A stretch of DNA of 64,000 nucleotides from Stenotrophomonas sp. WZN-1 (GTDB lineage: Bacteria; Pseudomonadota; Gammaproteobacteria; Xanthomonadales; Xanthomonadaceae). The stretch is from the NCBI RefSeq assembly GCF_002192255.1, contig NZ_CP021768.1, forward strand, positions 452,001 through 516,000, written 5' to 3'. Both the position numbers and the translations under genes were made by a program. The notes beneath the pieces were generated by a model, which was given only the letters and a program-made list of their open reading frames with translations, made no database searches and had not been told where the DNA came from. Each line of letters opens with the position of its first letter. The first letter of the stretch is position 1. This document shows, piece after piece, positions 16,168 to 26,804 of this stretch.

Positions 16168-19100
16168 TGCGCGTCCGTTGGTACAGGTCGCATCGCGCTT
16201 TCAGCGCTCGGTGCAGCTCGAATCCGATCTTGCTCGAGAGGATGCGCTCGATGGCTATGTCCTGCATGGCAGTGGCGAGCTCGCTCTTGAGACGACGGCA
16301 CGCTACGTAGCGTCTTCCCAGCAGCGAGCTTTTACCTGGACCGGACCATACGGTGGTGGCAAGTCAACCCTTGCCCTGGCACTGGCGCAGTTGGCAGGTG
16401 GTACGCCGCAGGTGCGCAAGCGCGCCAAGGCTGCGCTTGGTCTCGATGCAGCCAGTGAAGTCACTCGTGCCTTCGGCGGCCGCAAGGCGTGGGCTGTAAT
16501 TCCCTTGGTCGGTCGACGGCAGTCGCTTGAGGCAGCCTTGAGCCAAGCCATTGATAAGTACGCACCTCTACGTGGCGCTAAGCGCATGCGAGAGGGTGTG
16601 CGTGATGTTGTCGGTGAGCTAATCAAGCGCGCCGAAAATCCTGATGTTGGTGGCGTGCTCGTCATCCTTGACGAAATGGGTAAGCTGCTTGAGGCTGCCG
16701 CTGCAGCGGGCGAGGACATCTATCTGCTGCAGGAGCTGGCCGAAGCAGCTAGTCGCTGTGAGGGGCGTCTTGTCATCGTCGGCGTACTGCACCAGGCATT
16801 TGAGCAGTACGTCGGCAGGTCGCACCGTGGCATTCAAGCCGAATGGGCCAAGGTCCAAGGCCGCTTTGTAGACATCCCTGTTGTTGCTGGCACGGACGAA
16901 GTTATTGGTCTCATTGGTGGCGCGATCGAGTCCGAGCAGGCGCATCCCAAATCGCTCAAGGTCAGCCGATCGATTGCGGACCAGATTAGGTTGCGACGCC
17001 CTTCTTCGCCCCCTACGCTTGCCGCTGCGCTGGACGCATGCTGGCCACTTCACCCTGTCACCGCAGCTCTGCTGGGGCCGTGTTCACGTCGGCGCTTTGG
17101 TCAGAACGAGCGAAGCGTGTTTGGGTTCCTTAGTTCGTCCGAGCCATTGGGGTTCCAGGAGTTCCTGCGAGGTCAGACGGGGGAGATTTCCAGTGTCTAT
17201 AGCCCGGCACGTTTCTGGGACTACCTGCGCGTCAACTTTGAGCCGGCGATCCTGGCATCGGCCGACGGACACCGTTGGGCGGTCGCGAGTGATGCAATTG
17301 AGCGTGTTGAGGCTCGCTTCCATGAACCTCATGTAGCTCTGATAAAGACGATCGCTCTGATTGACATGTTCCGCAACGGCTCTGGCGTTGCGGCGACCAA
17401 TGAGGTTCTCCAGCAGAGCATTCCTGGCCACAGTTCAAAAGACATCGCAGGCGCTCTCGCGGATCTTGTGACGTCCAGCGTTGCTGTGTATCGAAAGCAC
17501 CTGTCTGCCTGGGCCGTGTACGCCGGCAGTGACTTTGATATTGAAGCTGCGGTTGAGCAGGCTAAAGGCAAGCGTACTATCTCTATTGACCAACAGTTCC
17601 GCCAGGTGGGTACGCTGCCGGCTTTGAGTGCCCGTAAACACTATTTCCTGACCGGGACGCTGCGTTGGTTCGAGCGGGTGGTCGCCACGCCGAAGGCCGC
17701 CAGTGACATGCTCGATTCCTCCAGAGAGTCCACTGCAGGACGTTTCATCTTGCTTGTCCCGGATGAAGAGACAACTCCCCAGGCGCTTCGTGATGCAGCT
17801 ATGGCCTTGGTCAAGCGCTGCGAGGATTCACTCAATGCCATCGGTGTGCCCAAGCTCCACTTGGGCTTGGCTGAACAGGCAACCGAGCTGGCGGCCTTGG
17901 AGCAGGTGGCCAAGGCTACGCCTCAGCTTGACGGCGATGCTGTGGCCAGGCGGGAGATTTCCGCAAGGTTGGAACATGCCCGCCACGCGCTGGACGCCGA
18001 TCTGCGCGAGGCGTTCTCCACGGCTACGTGGCATATTGGGTCAGAGATTCTGACCAGTACTGTCGACGATGGCCTCTCGCCCATCGCCAGTGTCGTATGC
18101 GAAAAGGCCTTTGCCAAGGCGCCTCTGGTCTTTAGTGAGCTCGTCAATCGAGACACGTTGTCCTCCAATGCCGCGAAGGCACAACGCCTTCTGATGCACC
18201 GCATGCTCTCCCATGCCGATCAGGAAGAGCTCGGCTTTGAGGGTTACCCAGCTGAAGCTGGCCTCTATCACACCATACTGGCGCCGCTCCAGCTCCACGG
18301 ACTCAACGGGACATCAACGGGCTTCCGAACGCTCGCTCAACTGGAGGAGATGGGGGGATCAAGCATCGTCGCGCTCTGGCAGGACTGGAAGGCGCAGTTG
18401 GTCCAGTCGCGGTCAACGGTTCCCCTGTCCGCGCTGTTTGAAACGGCCAGGCAGGCTCCTTATGGCGTGCGTAATGGACTGCTTCCCATATTCGCATTGG
18501 CCTTCTTCTTGGCCCATCGAAGCGAGATCACCTTGTACATCGATGGCATGTTCACGCCGGAGATGAGCGACGCGGATTCCGATGCGTGGCTCCAGGATGC
18601 AACTCGCATTGGTTGGAAGTGGCTTCACATTGATGAGAGTGCGCGCAAGATGCTGCGGCAGCTTGCTCGCCGCCTTGAGCCTATTGCTGATCGACCTGTG
18701 CAGGCCGACCCGTTGGACTCGGCTAGAGCGCTTGTGGCTTGGGCATTCTCGCTTCCTACGTGGACTCGCAAGACTACATCGGTCAGTGAGCCGGCCCGGA
18801 ATGTGCGATCTGTTCTGCTGCGCGCATCTGATCCGCTCAAGACGATTTTCGTTGACCTTCCTGACGCACTTGGCCTCAAGCCGGGCAAAGAGATCGTTGA
18901 TGTCATCATCAACGTCGTCAATGAGCTCGACTCCGCCTACAACCAGGTACTAAGTAAGCTCGGGGATCAAATGCTGATTTCTCTGGCGCACACTGGGCCG
19001 CTGTCTCGACTTCGGTCGCGAGCGAAAGCCATTGCAGGCAGGACAGGCGACTTCCGAATCGATGCATTTGTCTCGAGACTGGCTGAATACGATGGGCTTT

Positions 19101-19477
19101 CTACTCAAAATGAGAGTCTGGCCTCACTCGCCACCAACCGTGCTGCCCGCGACTTCACCGATCAGGACGTAGAGCGCGCCGGCATTCAGCTAGCCGACTG
19201 GGCGTTTCAGTTCCGGCGACTGGAGCTCCTGGCTTCAGTCCAGGGGCGTCCGTCGGGCCGTCATGCGCTCGCTGTGGCCTTCGGTAGCCAGAGAACCGTC
19301 AGTGCCACCATCGATGTGGCAGACGAGGATCGAGAGGTCATCTCTCAGGTTCGCGACGTAATTCTAGCTGCAGCGAAAAGAGACGGCGTGACGAAGGAGC
19401 TGTACCTCGCTGCTTTGGCAGAGGCGGGCGCAGCAATGCTTGAGAACGCAATGGAGGCGGAGGTCGGTAATGGCTGA
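16157..19477 (+). CDS. sspC: Large P-loop ATPase, SspC-like
   Basis: 1106 residues. The Walker A motif GPYGGGKST is at about residues 63-71 and a Walker B LVILDEMGK at about 168-176, so the ATPase domain is N-terminal. The remaining ~800 residues are helical with no motif I can name. The protein starts inside the SspB-like gene (11-bp overlap) and overlaps the SspD-like gene by 8 bp, so translation is coupled. In Ssp systems this ATPase is thought to power or coordinate nicking and sulfur insertion. Intact, with no frameshift, unlike genes further downstream. Confidence 0.7.
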   Translation: MASNARPLVQVASRFQRSVQLESDLAREDALDGYVLHGSGELALETTARYVASSQQRAFTWTGPYGGGKSTLALALAQLAGGTPQVRKRAKAALGLDAASEVTRAFGGRKAWAVIPLVGRRQSLEAALSQAIDKYAPLRGAKRMREGVRDVVGELIKRAENPDVGGVLVILDEMGKLLEAAAAAGEDIYLLQELAEAASRCEGRLVIVGVLHQAFEQYVGRSHRGIQAEWAKVQGRFVDIPVVAGTDEVIGLIGGAIESEQAHPKSLKVSRSIADQIRLRRPSSPPTLAAALDACWPLHPVTAALLGPCSRRRFGQNERSVFGFLSSSEPLGFQEFLRGQTGEISSVYSPARFWDYLRVNFEPAILASADGHRWAVASDAIERVEARFHEPHVALIKTIALIDMFRNGSGVAATNEVLQQSIPGHSSKDIAGALADLVTSSVAVYRKHLSAWAVYAGSDFDIEAAVEQAKGKRTISIDQQFRQVGTLPALSARKHYFLTGTLRWFERVVATPKAASDMLDSSRESTAGRFILLVPDEETTPQALRDAAMALVKRCEDSLNAIGVPKLHLGLAEQATELAALEQVAKATPQLDGDAVARREISARLEHARHALDADLREAFSTATWHIGSEILTSTVDDGLSPIASVVCEKAFAKAPLVFSELVNRDTLSSNAAKAQRLLMHRMLSHADQEELGFEGYPAEAGLYHTILAPLQLHGLNGTSTGFRTLAQLEEMGGSSIVALWQDWKAQLVQSRSTVPLSALFETARQAPYGVRNGLLPIFALAFFLAHRSEITLYIDGMFTPEMSDADSDAWLQDATRIGWKWLHIDESARKMLRQLARRLEPIADRPVQADPLDSARALVAWAFSLPTWTRKTTSVSEPARNVRSVLLRASDPLKTIFVDLPDALGLKPGKEIVDVIINVVNELDSAYNQVLSKLGDQMLISLAHTGPLSRLRSRAKAIAGRTGDFRIDAFVSRLAEYDGLSTQNESLASLATNRAARDFTDQDVERAGIQLADWAFQFRRLELLASVQGRPSGRHALAVAFGSQRTVSATIDVADEDREVISQVRDVILAAAKRDGVTKELYLAALAEAGAAMLENAMEAEVGNG

Positions 19478-20309
19478 ACATCATGTTCTGGGTATCTCTG
19501 GGGGCAAGGACAGCGCGGCACTAGCGGTCTACATGCGGCTCAACCATCCTGAGTTGGATCTCAAGTACTTCTTCACTGACACCGGCAAGGAGCTGCCGGA
19601 GGTCTACGACTTCCTCGGAAGTCTCGAAGGGTTCCTGGGTAAAGAAATTCTCAGGCTCAACCCTCAGCGCGATTTCGACTTCTGGCTGCGCGAGTACAAC
19701 AACTTTCTTCCTTCGCCTCGGAGCCGTTGGTGCACCCGTCAGCTCAAGCTGACCCCGTTCCGGAATTGGATCAAGCCTTGGCTCGATGCGGGAGACACGG
19801 TCCATAGCTATGTAGCTATTCGTTCGGATGAGAACCATCGCGAAGGATACGACTCTGGCCATCGGAACTTGACCGTACACCTCCCATTCCGAGAAGCAGG
19901 CGTCGACCACTCGGGCGTGATGGAGCTACTGGACGGTGCCGGCGTCGGACTGCCCAAGTACTACGAATGGCGGTCTCGCAGTGGTTGCACGTTCTGCTTC
20001 TTCCAGCAAAAGATCGAGTGGGTACGGCTCAAGCAGCAGCATCCTGACAGATTTGAAGAGGCCAAGATGTATGAGAAGACTGCCTTGGAACATGGTTCAC
20101 CATTCACCTGGAGCGACCGTGAATCCCTAACTGAACTGGAGCAGCCCGAGCGCATCGAGGCGATCGAGCGGGACTTTGAGCGACGGAAGGAGAAGTCCGC
20201 AAGCCGTGGTCGAATCAATCCACTTCGACAAGGGGTAGAGTTGCCGGCTGGCGTGGAAATGGAAGAGCTATTTGGCGAGACCACCGCCTGTGTTATTTGC
20301 CAGAAATAG
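19470..20309 (+). CDS. sspD: PAPS-reductase-like ATP pyrophosphatase, SspD/DndC-like
   Basis: 279 residues starting at the ATG at 19470, overlapping the ATPase stop. The PP-loop SGGKDS is at residues 10-15, and cysteines expected for sulfur handling or a metal cluster are present: WCTRQLK (C88), GCTFCFF (C173, C176) and a terminal ACVICQK (C274, C277). Such enzymes adenylylate the DNA backbone so that sulfur from a cysteine desulfurase can be inserted. It is shorter than DndC and matches the SspD type. Next is the broken cysteine desulfurase gene, 9 bp away. Confidence 0.8.
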   Translation: MAEHHVLGISGGKDSAALAVYMRLNHPELDLKYFFTDTGKELPEVYDFLGSLEGFLGKEILRLNPQRDFDFWLREYNNFLPSPRSRWCTRQLKLTPFRNWIKPWLDAGDTVHSYVAIRSDENHREGYDSGHRNLTVHLPFREAGVDHSGVMELLDGAGVGLPKYYEWRSRSGCTFCFFQQKIEWVRLKQQHPDRFEEAKMYEKTALEHGSPFTWSDRESLTELEQPERIEAIERDFERRKEKSASRGRINPLRQGVELPAGVEMEELFGETTACVICQK

Positions 20310-20318
20310 AGATGCCCG

Positions 20319-21450
20319 ATGAAGTCTCCCGCGCCCATTTATGCCGACTTTGCCTCTTCCGCCCCACCGTTGCCCGAAGTCGTAGATGCAATGATGGAAT
20401 GGCTAGGCGGCTCGCATGCCAATCCTCACGCTGACCACCTGCCTGGTCATCGCGCGGCAAGAGCTGTTGAGGATGCGCGTCAACAGATCGCTGACCTCAT
20501 TGAAGCTGACCCGGATGGCGTGGTTTTCACTTCCGGCGCGACCGAATCAAACAACCTGGCCCTGAAAGGACTGGCTGGCTCATGCGGTGAAGGGCTGCTC
20601 TTCAGCCCTTTGGACCACAGCTCTATCGTCGAGGTGGCCCGCTATCTTGGCCAGAGCGGCTCCTGCCGCGTCAGACAGCAAGCATGATGCACACGGTAGT
20701 GTCTCCGCCAGCGAGGTAGAGAATGCACTAGCGGCTAGTCAGGGGAGGGCGCTGGTCGCGCTGGCGCACGGAAACAATGAAATCGGCACTATTCAGGCGC
20801 TGACTGAGATCGGCACTGCTGTTTCAGACCGGGGCCACCTTCTCCATCTGGACGCTTCCAGACGGCGGCGCATATCGGCATATCCGCACGCATGCACGGC
20901 TCTGGCTCTCACAAGCTCTACGCCGGCGGGGATCGGGGTGCTCTGGGTAGATCCCAGTCACCAGGCGGACTTGCTTCCAATGTTTCACGGGGGGGGGCAG
21001 CAGAGGGGGATTCGATCAGGCACTGTTCCCATATACCTGGCCGTCGGATTGGGGGTGGCCGCTCGGCTTGCTCGGGATCATATGGAACAGGCACGTACTC
21101 ACCTGCAGGCCATGGCTTCGCAGTTCATTGCGGCCCTCGCCGGCCGCGGTCTAGCGCCTGTTGTCATTGGTCACCCCTCCGATCGCCTGCCTGGGCACCT
21201 TAGTGTCCGGTTCCCGGGTGTGGCGGCACCAGACTTGCTGGCCAGGCTATTGCCACTATTGGCAGTGTCCACTGGGGCGGCGTGTTCAGCTGGCGAGCTA
21301 AGGGCATCTAGGGTGCTGAGGGAGCTTGTTGGATGAGGAGACGGCTGGTGAGGGGCTCAGGATCAGCTTTGGGCGGACGACTACCGCTAAAGAAGTTGGG
21401 CTGCCGAATACATGTCAGATGCCGTCCGTGAAGTCTTAGATTCATTCTAG
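20319..21450 (+). pseudogene. sspA: Cysteine desulfurase (SspA/DndA-like), several frameshifts
   Basis: Type-I-fold PLP cysteine desulfurase pieces appear in order but in changing frames: YADFASSAPPLPEVVDAMME and GATESNNLALKGL (to about 20665), VSASEVENALAASQ and ALAHGNNEIGTIQ, HLLHLDA, then QTAAHIGIS with the PLP-lysine motif SHKLYA in another frame (about 20840-20930), GIGVLWVD back in the previous frame, STGAACSAGE (active Cys), then GLRISFGRTTTAKEVG and AAEYMSDAVREVLDSF to TAG at 21448-21450. At least five single-base indels are needed. All catalytic motifs survive, so decay is recent or the indels are sequence errors. If truly broken, chromosomal IscS could replace it. Confidence 0.75.
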
Positions 21451-21466
21451 GGGCGCCTGGAGTGAA

Positions 21467-23968
21467 ATGAGCTCGGCGGGGATGGGAAGTCTTGGCGGAA
21501 CTAGCAAAGGGATGTGGAAGCCGCAATAAGAAGGCAGTGTCAGTTCGACGGCAGAAGCTGAAGGTGGCTTCGAGTAAAGGCAAGAAGCCGACAGGCCCAA
21601 AGTCATTCCGCGTGGCCGCGCGCACCATTCTGCATCTTGGCCGCGAGCTGATCACGTCCGATGAGATCGCGATCAATGAGTTGGTCAAGAACGCCTTTGA
21701 TGCAGGCTCTCCCAATGCCGACGTCGACGATCGTCTGCCCGGTTCCTCCTTCCGAAGTAGCAAGCCTGATCCAGATGGTCAGGGATAGCACAGAGTCGCT
21801 TGCGAACGTTAAGAGCGGTGTCATCGTAGAGTTGAACAATGCGGCAGAGGAGCGTGACCTTAAGAAGATCGCCGCGGATCACTTTGATCTGTGTATCGAA
21901 GAGATTGGTCGCGCTCGCAGCGAAGACACTGTTGTGGACATCCTGGAGAGGTTGAATTACCTCGAGGTCTCCGACACAGGTCATGGAATGGCTCCTAGTA
22001 CGATTGTCCCAGTCTTCCTCACAGTGGGAACTGACAACAAAGTACTGAATCCAAGTAGCCCGACGGCACTGAGCGCTTGGTAATAAAGGGATTGGTCGCC
22101 TGGCCATGATGAGTTGGGTGATCGAGCGAAAGTGACGACTTGGACCGTTGGCTCCTCGCGAGCTACGGCTGTCGTTTGACTGGCGCCATTGATACTGCTG
22201 ATCTACAAGTCATCCCTATCGCCACGAGTACCTCCAAGGTGCCGGAAGGGATCGCTAGCGGCACTTTGGTGCGTGTCTTCCGCTTAGGAATGACTGGACC
22301 GAGAACAATGAGCAGCTCGGGGGCTTGAAATCATTCATCAGGCGCCTGCGCAGTCCCCTTTTCGGCGTCAGAAAATTCAAGATTCGTGTGTCAGTGAACG
22401 GTTCCAGGCCGATTGCGACACCTCCGCTTCATGACTCGATGCGTGCTCACGCCGACCAGGTACTGAGCTTCGGTCCGATCCCGGGGGGTCTCATCGCTGA
22501 TTGACCCTCTTCTGTGGATGAAGCTGAGTGGCGAGAGGTGACCAGGCCGAAGAGCAGCCGCGCTCACTAGTGCGGTCCTACGCATCCTGACTGATACCGA
22601 TGGCGCAAGGAAGAAGGCCAAGAAGCGCGCCGTTGCGGCAAATGAGCAAGCAACACCTATCGATCTTGATACCTTGAAGGCCATTGGGCCATTCAAGCTC
22701 CACATCCTTCGTTTCAACCGCCGTCAGCTGCGCGAGAAGGTCAAGCAGGATTGGGACCTGATACGACGAGAGCTCGATATGTGTCTGGGGCCATCTATCT
22801 ATCGCGGTTTCCGTGTCGGCTTCTGGATCCGAGAAGGATGGCGACTGGCTGGGCCTGGATGCCAAGGCTCTTCGCGGCAGTGGCTATGTGGTCAATCGGA
22901 TCCAGGTCATGGGTGCTTTAGAGATCACCCATCGTGGCAATCCTAATCTCAGGGATCTGACTAATCGAGAAGGACTGATCTCGACGCCTGAGGTAGAGGC
23001 GCTCAAAGAGCTCCTTATTCGCGTTGCAATCAACCCGCTGCGTGCGTTGGTGCAGATGGAGGATCAGAAGACCCGGCAGCAAGATCTTGAGCGCCTGGTT
23101 AGCGATGGAACCTCGACCCTCGCAGACCGACTGATACTTGCCAGCAAGACATTGCTTCGCTTCGCATTGCAGCTCCTGAGCCACTCAAGGCGGCCATCGG
23201 CTCTCTAGACTCGCATCTGCACTTCATCTCCGCGCAGGTTACGAAATTTGAAAATGCTGTAGAGAAAGCGGGGAAGGACGGGAGGAAATTCTCGAGCTCG
23301 CCGGCGTCGGCAACGTGATGCATGGCGTGATGCACGAGCTGACTCGGACCACGGCTCAAACCAGGGAGCTTATAAGGAAGATCTCTGGGCGAACCGACCA
23401 AGAGACCCAGGAGCTGCTAGACAAGCTTGAGCAGGAGATCAGCGCAATCAATGTCCGTCTGCGGCAGATGGACCCCCTGATGCCGGCGCGCGCCACGTGA
23501 AGCGAGAGATCGACGTGGAGCGCCTGGTCAGGACGATTGTATCTGGCTATCAAACGCGCTTCGCCAGGCACGATATCTCCCTGGCCATCGAAAAGCCAAG
23601 CGACTCTGGGAACTTCCTTGTGAACATGGTTCCAGGGTTCCTCAGCCTTGCTCTTGAGAACCTCATCAGCAACTCGGTCTACTGGTTGGGCGAGCGGCAT
23701 GACAAGTCCGTGCCGGCGAAGATCACAATTGACATCGACCCGCGCTCAAATACCGTATCGGTTACAGACAATGGACCGGGTGTCAGAGTCTCACAGAGAG
23801 CGTGTCTTCCATCCCGGGTTCAGCCTGCGAGCCAAGGGCAAGGGGTACGGTCTTTATCTGGCTAGGGAGGTCGCCGAGTATCACCAAGGGAAGCTGTTTC
23901 TTGAAGCTTCCGTCGGCGATGGGGGCGGGCTGAACACGTTCGTACTTGAGCTACCAAGGAAGCAATGA
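21467..23968 (+). pseudogene. GHKL ATPase / histidine-kinase-like protein with many frameshifts
   Basis: Reassembled across frames the product would be ~820 residues with two ATP-binding GHKL regions. N-terminal: DEIAINELVKNAFDAG (N box) and LEVSDTGHGMAP (G1 box), then KGIGRLAMM and LKSFIRRLRSPF. C-terminal: a helical region with NVMHGVMHELTRTTAQTREL, then ALENLISNSVYWL, VTDNGPGV and GKGYGLYLAREVAEYHQGKL typical of histidine kinases. At least about ten single-base indels split it. The start is probably ATG at 21467 (GGAG six to nine bases upstream) or TTG at 21492. It overlaps the receiver-domain gene by 4 bp. Confidence 0.65.
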
Positions 23969-24717
23969 TGGACATCAAGGAACTGATCCAGGACGCCAGC
24001 ATTCGACGGGTTCTGTTCGTCGACGACGACCTGCGTGATAGGCCGACTCTCAGAGAAGTCGACCTGGCCTCACATCCTTCACATCTGGTGTCGGACATCT
24101 TGCGCGATGCTGACGATGATGACACGGAGGAACTCATTTCCATTGCTAGCGAGCATGGTGCGAAGAGCGGCAATGAGAATGAGCTGTTTGACAGTCTGCA
24201 CAAGCCGCAAGTGCTGGCGGCAGCGCCGGATTCCATTCGAGTCCCCTATGAGACCGCCAGGGACAAGATCAAGGATGCGGGTGCCCCGGTGCGCAAGATC
24301 ATTGAGTGGGTGAAGGAGTGGACCGGCCACGATCCCGTCCTGCGCACGGTGCCTAGCGCTACCGTGCAGGCGCCAGCGGATATCTTTGATCTTCTGGTGA
24401 TTGATTACTATTTGGTAGGGGACAGCGAGGCCGAGACTGCGCCTTACATCAGGAGAATGTTGGACCTTCACGAGAAGGAGGATAAGCCCCTTCTCGTAGT
24501 GTTGATGACGTCCAATGGTGGCGGTGTGGTGGCCAACATGCAGACGATTAAGACGGATATTTCCCGATCAAGCGCTCGCTTCCGAATTCTAGAAAAGCCA
24601 TCGCCCGCACCAGGCAATGGAGGCTTGATCGCCAAGGAGCGGTGGGCGCAGGCCCTGACGCAGCTCGCGACTCAGCGGCGCCTGATCATTCCCATGGAGA
24701 ACTTCGTCCGCGCTTGA
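23965..24717 (+). CDS. Receiver-like (response regulator) protein
   Basis: 250 residues, intact, overlapping the end of the GHKL gene by ATGA. RRVLFVDDDLRDRPTLREVD supplies the acidic pair, FDLLVIDYYLVGDSE a possible phospho-aspartate, LLVVLMTSNG the Thr/Ser, and FRILEKPSP the Lys, all in receiver-domain order. An unusual ~100-residue insertion separates the first and second motifs. There is no DNA-binding output domain, so it probably signals to a partner protein encoded downstream. Confidence 0.65.
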   Translation: MMDIKELIQDASIRRVLFVDDDLRDRPTLREVDLASHPSHLVSDILRDADDDDTEELISIASEHGAKSGNENELFDSLHKPQVLAAAPDSIRVPYETARDKIKDAGAPVRKIIEWVKEWTGHDPVLRTVPSATVQAPADIFDLLVIDYYLVGDSEAETAPYIRRMLDLHEKEDKPLLVVLMTSNGGGVVANMQTIKTDISRSSARFRILEKPSPAPGNGGLIAKERWAQALTQLATQRRLIIPMENFVRA

Positions 24718-25007
24718 AAGCTAGCCTGGAGCAAGCCGCAAAGGCCATGGAGCTCCGGTTGCTGGATCTAGACGGCAGCGCCTTTGCAGTGCTGGAGGCG
24801 ACTGCAAAGGAGGACTCCATGGAGATTGAGGAGTATCTGTCAGATCTACTCAGCCGTCGTGTCACCGCTGAGGCTGAAGAGCGCGGTGATGTTCTCAGGA
24901 GCGTCAAGGCGCTCCAGTCCGCGATGGACAACGACCGCGACAAGATAATGCCCATCCTTAACAGGGGGTTGAGCTCCGTGATGCTCAGTTTGGCATTCGT
25001 AGCCTGA
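24714..25007 (+). CDS. Small helical protein (97 aa) in the GHKL-receiver module
   Basis: A TTG start at 24714 overlaps the previous stop (TTGA); ATG at 24748 is the alternative. The sequence KASLEQAAKAMELRLLDLDG followed by SMEIEEYLSDLLSRRVTAEA is helical and probably coiled-coil. Its stop overlaps the next ATG (TGATG), showing coupled translation. No family recognised; a third frame in 25020-25190 is also open, so the boundary is not certain. Confidence 0.45.
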   Translation: MKASLEQAAKAMELRLLDLDGSAFAVLEATAKEDSMEIEEYLSDLLSRRVTAEAEERGDVLRSVKALQSAMDNDRDKIMPILNRGLSSVMLSLAFVA

Positions 25008-26118
25008 TGTCTGATGTGATCTGGCATCGACCTGCTTGGTGGCAGGTTCATGATGTTCCCGCTGTACCTGACACGGAAAGGGGCGAAGCAGAGCCGGTCG
25101 TTGAAGTGGCCGGAGACGCCGAAGCGGCTGCGGGAGACAGCGCTGATCTGGCTCATAGGGCTGGCAGGAAGGACGTGGTTAAGCGACTGGAAGAAGTGAT
25201 TGCGGAGGCTCGTGAGGAGCAGCTCGATGAGCACGCCAAGCGCCTCCAGCGTTCCGCTACCGCTGAGCGCCTCCAGTGGCTGAAACGGCATGTGCGATTT
25301 GGCACCGTACTGCAGGAGCGGCGCGCAAACGGCCGCTTCATTCTGAATGTCACCCAAGCATGTGATGTCCAGCACGTGTTGCTCGACCAGGTGACGGACG
25401 CCGGATATCTCTTCATCCGTGGCGACTTGGCGCCGGTAGATGTCGGAGTGAAAGGTGGTGGGAAGATGGTCGAGTCCCAGTATTTCCATCGCGATCGCAA
25501 TGTTGATAGCTTTCAGGCATTTCACTGGAATCTGCGCCAAGCGTACACGCCAAGGATCTCCGACCTGCTGGGTGAGCTGGAGGATTATCAAATTGTTGGG
25601 CAGCTTCGTTACGAGAGCGCCTATCGCGTCCTGGCCAAGTTCGCTTCGCAGGCAACGCGCGTTGCCGAAATCCGTATGCCCAAGTTCTACCGGTGGCCAG
25701 TGCACATCTTCCAGCTCAATCGAGAGAAGAAGTGGGTGCTTATCAATCGAGAGGTTCCACTCTCGTCCAGCGCTTGGAGCATGACCAAGATGTGCAGAGC
25801 TGGCAAATCCAGTTCTCTATTGAAGAGGCTGCTGCTGCGGTGGAGCTTGTTCGCGATTTGATCGCGCCTCACCGTGAGGGTGAGGCTGATGACCCGATGA
25901 CTGAAGAGAACAAAGGGAGCCTCATGAACGCGCTGTCCAGGGGTGTCACACTTAAAGGCGCTCAGCCAATTGGTGGAAACCTGGCCACAGTTGTCCGAGT
26001 GGTTTCAGTCACTGATCAGAGTGAATCGGATCTCGCCGAAGCACTTGAGAAAAAAGTCAGCGCAAGGTCGAAGCCGGTCGGACATGTAGCTTTCGTATTG
26101 GTGTCGGGCCACAGGTAA
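25007..26118 (+). pseudogene. Hypothetical protein (~370 aa), last gene of the module, one frameshift
   Basis: The first frame (25007 to about 25765) gives DVVKRLEEVIAEAREEQLDE, NVTQACDVQHVLLDQVTDAG, and YRWPVHIFQLNREKKWVLIN. The sense then continues in the other frame as LVQRLEHDQDVQSWQIQFSI, ELVRDLIAP and GHVAFVLVSGHR to 26118. One base lost or gained near 25765 explains this. The ACDVQH and FRWP-like motifs resemble conserved blocks of proteins found behind GHKL/receiver pairs, but I cannot name a family. It may be the effector of the module. Confidence 0.5.
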
Positions 26119-26804
26119 GACGTGCCGCGTCAGTCTCGCAGGGGAGCCAGACCCTTTCCAACGAGCGATCTTCATTGCGGCCTGTGCTGCGAGCGGGATT
26201 CAGCAAAGCTGTTCTAGGTTGCTCGCCATGTAGCAAAGCGGTGGACCCGCACGGCGTCCCAAGCCTTTCGCCTGTTTGGTGCAGATCCGTTGCGCTCTCT
26301 CGGTCTATCCGCCGGGAGGAGCGCGCAGAGCATGCGTAAGACTAGGCATGCCCTCTACCGAGCGACTCTACGGTCATCTACTGGCCTCTTTCCTTGTGCG
26401 TAGAGCAATCTTGGTGTAGTCAACGATCGAACGGATCGACATCCTTCGTATGCGGTGGCCGCAGGTGGCGGCTCGTGCCAGACACAGCGCTGCTAGCGCT
26501 GTTATGGCAAGTATCCATTCTGCGCCGCGCGAAATAATAGTTCCTTCCAGCGCTGTAGGGACCAGGAAGCTTCTGCGACACGAAAGGAGGTTCTCAGCAC
26601 GTGGGTTCCATGAAGAGCCCACCTCGGCATCTTGCTTTGTCCTGAGACAAATGCGTCCGGCTTGGATACACGGTCAACGAATGGCATTCTTTGGTTGCGT
26701 GCTTGGTGCTAGCGCCCATAGGTGTTGTCTAAGCCGTTGCGCAGCTGCCAAGGCCTAACCGCCTTTGAGCTGGCTCTAACTCTTTTCATAAGGATATGGT
26801 TTAG
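26119..26804. other. No supported gene
   Basis: About 690 bp after the ssp-linked module. Small frames exist on both strands but lack ribosome sites and recognisable sequence. Probably eroded DNA. Confidence 0.4.

Noticed and set aside
16157..19477. Considered as DndD (SMC-like ATPase) or a BREX component
   Set aside because: Walker A is followed closely by Walker B and there is no long coiled-coil split ATPase; no BREX methylase, phosphatase or DndE is nearby. DUF4007 plus PAPS reductase fits Ssp better.
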